DNA from: CADCTM01 sp049671305
GTDB taxonomy: Bacteria; Cyanobacteriota; Cyanobacteriia; Cyanobacteriales; Coleofasciculaceae
DNA length: 64,000 nt
Assembly: GCA_049671305.1 (NCBI GenBank)
Contig: JBATUR010000033.1
Location: 1 to 64,000, forward strand
Direction of reading: 5' to 3'
Numbering within the stretch: the stretch's first letter is position 1; each line of letters opens with the position of its first letter. Shown here in pieces: positions 62,157 to 64,000 of the stretch. The notes under the pieces were generated by a model, which saw only the letters and a program-made list of their open reading frames with translations, did no database searches and was not told where the DNA came from. The position numbers were made by a program, and so were the translations under genes.

Positions 62157-63551
62157 ATGCCGACTGTTCTAGCTGATACTAAAAATTTGCTCTCTGACTT
62201 AATTGAGCGTTATCGCTCTCGCGTTGATTTCCTAGCAATTCGTCTGGAAGATTCAGAAGGAACCAGTATTTTATTACGGGGTGACAAGGTAGAAACCCTG
62301 AGTGAAGGACTTTCGATTGGGGGACAGGTGAGAGCCTGTTATAAAGGAGGTTGGGGTTTTGCCAGTTTTAACCAATTAGCAACTTTAGCAGAGCGAGTAG
62401 AAGAAGCGATCGCTGCAGCTAGAATTGTTGGTGACGAAGAAACGATCCTCGCGCCAACCAAAGCCATACAAGCAGTCTGCCAACTACCTCTCACCGGCAC
62501 TGATCCACGTAATATTTCTTTATCTGAAAAAAAAGCATTATGCGTCCGCTACAACGCCATACTGCAAAATATTGACCCCAAAATTACCACAACCACAGTA
62601 CGTTACGGCGACAGCACCCAGCGAGTAATTATTGCTACCTCCGACGGCACCTTAATTGAGCAATCATGGGTAGACATGGAAATGCGCTTTTCTGCCACCG
62701 CCCGTAATGGTGATATTGTACAAACCGGACGCGAAACCACCGGTTCTCGTAAAGCCTACGAAGACCTCACCAATTTAGACGAACAAGTAAGAAGCGCCGC
62801 TAAACGTGCCATAGATGCCCTCTCTTTGCCTCCTGTAAAAGGCGGAACCTACACAGTAGTCATCGACCCCGTTCTCACAGGTTTGTTTGTTCACGAAGCT
62901 TTCGGACACCTCTCAGAAGCCGACATGGCGTATGAAAACCCCGACCTGCTAGAAGTAATGAGTATGGGACGACAATTTGGTCCTGAGTCATTGCAAATCT
63001 TTGATGGTGCAGCGCCTTTAGGTCATCGTGGCAGCTACTTCTACGACGACGAAGGCACACCAGCAACCACAACCCAACTAATTAAAGATGGCATTTTAGT
63101 CGGACGCCTACATTCCCGTGAAACGGCAGGAAAGCTAGAAGAAAGCCCCACAGGTAATGCCCGTTGCTTAAATTATCACTATCCGCCTATTGTACGGATG
63201 ACTAATACTTGGATCGAACGGGGAACAACGCCTGTAGAGGATTTATTTAAGGGCATTAAAGAAGGAGTGTATGCCAAAAACTGGCTTGGTGGCATGACTA
63301 ATGGTGAGATGTTCACCTTTAGCGCCGGCGAAGCTTGGATGATTCGAGATGGCAAACTTGCTGAAGCTGTGCGAGATGTCACACTTTCTGGTAATGTATT
63401 TAAGACCTTAGCAGATATTGAAGCGATCGGTGATGATTTCCATTGGGATGAATCCGGTGGTTGTGGTAAAGGTGGACAAGGTGGTTTACCAGTGGGTTGT
63501 GGCGGACCGAGTTTACGAATTCGTGATGTCGTGGTGGGTGGCGAGGCATAA
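62157..63551 (+). CDS. tldD: TldD-family zinc metalloprotease
   Basis: 464 residues, normal length. The protein degrades unfolded or modified peptides with its partner TldE (PmbA) in the cytosol. The zinc motif HEAFGH (HExxxH, residues 246-251) is in VLTGLFVHEAFGHLSEADM, and the C-terminal GGCGKGGQGGLPVGCGGP carries the other conserved residues. Its partner gene is not adjacent. Plus strand, with a 297-base upstream gap without evident gene or hairpin. Confidence 0.93.
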   Translation: MPTVLADTKNLLSDLIERYRSRVDFLAIRLEDSEGTSILLRGDKVETLSEGLSIGGQVRACYKGGWGFASFNQLATLAERVEEAIAAARIVGDEETILAPTKAIQAVCQLPLTGTDPRNISLSEKKALCVRYNAILQNIDPKITTTTVRYGDSTQRVIIATSDGTLIEQSWVDMEMRFSATARNGDIVQTGRETTGSRKAYEDLTNLDEQVRSAAKRAIDALSLPPVKGGTYTVVIDPVLTGLFVHEAFGHLSEADMAYENPDLLEVMSMGRQFGPESLQIFDGAAPLGHRGSYFYDDEGTPATTTQLIKDGILVGRLHSRETAGKLEESPTGNARCLNYHYPPIVRMTNTWIERGTTPVEDLFKGIKEGVYAKNWLGGMTNGEMFTFSAGEAWMIRDGKLAEAVRDVTLSGNVFKTLADIEAIGDDFHWDESGGCGKGGQGGLPVGCGGPSLRIRDVVVGGEA

Positions 63552-63610
63552 AAGCTGCCTTGTATTGATTAGTAAAATTAATAGTTATCTTTGTATGAAT
63601 AATTATTTTT

Positions 63611-63643
63611 TAACAGTTTAGCTAGATAACAACGAAACTGTTA
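63611..63643. repeat. Perfect 9-bp inverted repeat after tldD
   Basis: TAACAGTTT (63611-63619) and AAACTGTTA (63635-63643) are exact complements with a 15-base loop. It is 60 bases beyond the tldD stop and 47 before the next start. It could terminate tldD weakly or act as an operator for the next gene. Confidence 0.4.
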
Positions 63644-63689
63644 ATTTCTCTATTGAATAGGAGAGTGTATTCCTTGGCAGGGTGATGTT

Positions 63690-64000
63690 GTGAATAATTT
63701 AAATCCAGCTCAAGTGGAGCAACTAAAAGAAATCGGCGCACAGCTACGGCAACAGCGACAGGAGAAATCTATTTCCACGGAGGAAGTTTCAGCCAAAACT
63801 TATATTTCTCCGCGCCTGTTGACAGCTTTGGAAGAAGGGCAGTCAGAATACTTGCCTGAACCAGTATTTATTCAAGGCTTCATTCGCCGCTATGCTGATG
63901 TTTTGGCACTCGATGGCGACGCCCTTGCTAAAACCTTTCCCACTAATTTATTACCGACACCCTCGGAGATGGCAGCGTCTCAAGAAGTAAGTCGGGGAAT
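63690..64000 (+). CDS. RodZ-like helix-turn-helix protein, C-terminus cut by window edge
   Basis: About 103 residues are seen from a GTG at 63690, with CAGGGTGA a few bases upstream. The sequence QLKEIGAQLRQQRQEKSIST followed by EEVSAKTYISPRLLTALEEG and FIQGFIRRYADVL is the Cro/RodZ-type HTH_25 domain found at the N-terminus of RodZ-like and related membrane regulators. A transmembrane segment and periplasmic part would lie beyond the window. The frame remains open at the window end. Confidence 0.8.
   Translation, partial: MNNLNPAQVEQLKEIGAQLRQQRQEKSISTEEVSAKTYISPRLLTALEEGQSEYLPEPVFIQGFIRRYADVLALDGDALAKTFPTNLLPTPSEMAASQEVSRG

Noticed and set aside
1..64000. tRNA, rRNA or phage genes
   Set aside because: I looked for tRNA TTC-loop and rRNA core motifs and for phage structural genes while reading and saw none; a covariance-model scan would be needed to rule out a missed tRNA.

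Overview
The window comes from a cyanobacterial chromosome. The grounds are the frequent GCGATCGC (HIP1) octamer, pentapeptide-repeat proteins, multi-PAS/GAF sensor kinases with photoreceptor-like domains, an NdhH subunit of the NDH-1 type, a CYP110-like P450, a haemagglutinin/CHAT surface protein and moderate GC. The genus cannot be fixed from sequence reading alone. I saw no rRNA, tRNA or CRISPR array and no intact mobile element; one frameshifted IS1-like transposase fragment is present.

Layout. 1-11.6 kb (minus strand) encodes a cell-surface block: a huge two-partner-secretion-like protein ending in a CHAT peptidase domain, a DUF11/SdrD-B-like secreted protein translationally coupled to a 1329-residue outer-membrane beta-barrel protein, and a beta-helix protein cut by the window edge. 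11.9-22.7 kb carries housekeeping and signalling genes: D-lactate dehydrogenase, PEP synthase, two sensor kinases, dxr and a PIG-V-like mannosyltransferase. 23.6-26.2 kb (minus) is a thiol-redox cluster: a CcdA-like membrane reductase followed upstream by three tandem exported thioredoxin-like proteins of the type fused to cyanobacterial VKOR. 26.3-33.9 kb has a pentapeptide protein, an Ig-like membrane protein, a 1028-residue kinase with both a LOV domain and a cyanobacteriochrome-type GAF, and an orphan ThiF-like protein.

34.4-39.8 kb (minus) is an EmrA / cytochrome P450 / EmrB / MarR efflux cluster with a paired operator-like repeat in front of emrA. Next come a RelE-type toxin-antitoxin pair, a TspO-like protein, a BlaI/M56 regulator-protease pair, a PQQ-type sugar dehydrogenase lipoprotein and an RND adaptor-pump pair (44.6-49.3 kb).

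49.4-55.3 kb (minus) is the most coherent system: an ECF sigma factor and RskA-like anti-sigma factor next to two fasciclin-domain proteins and a small family of exported Spy-like proteins (two intact, one truncated). Four near-identical promoter-like boxes stand in front of these genes. Gene content and the CCATCC-like -35 element recall the SigK-RskA-MPT70/MPT83 regulon of Mycobacterium tuberculosis.

55.5-64 kb holds an AraC regulator, a diverged NdhH, an exported pentapeptide protein, a VIT/VWA protein with an adjoining FHA protein, TldD, and the start of a RodZ-like helix-turn-helix protein. The strongest leads are the ECF/fasciclin regulon, the LOV plus cyanobacteriochrome kinase and the CcdA/triple-thioredoxin cluster.
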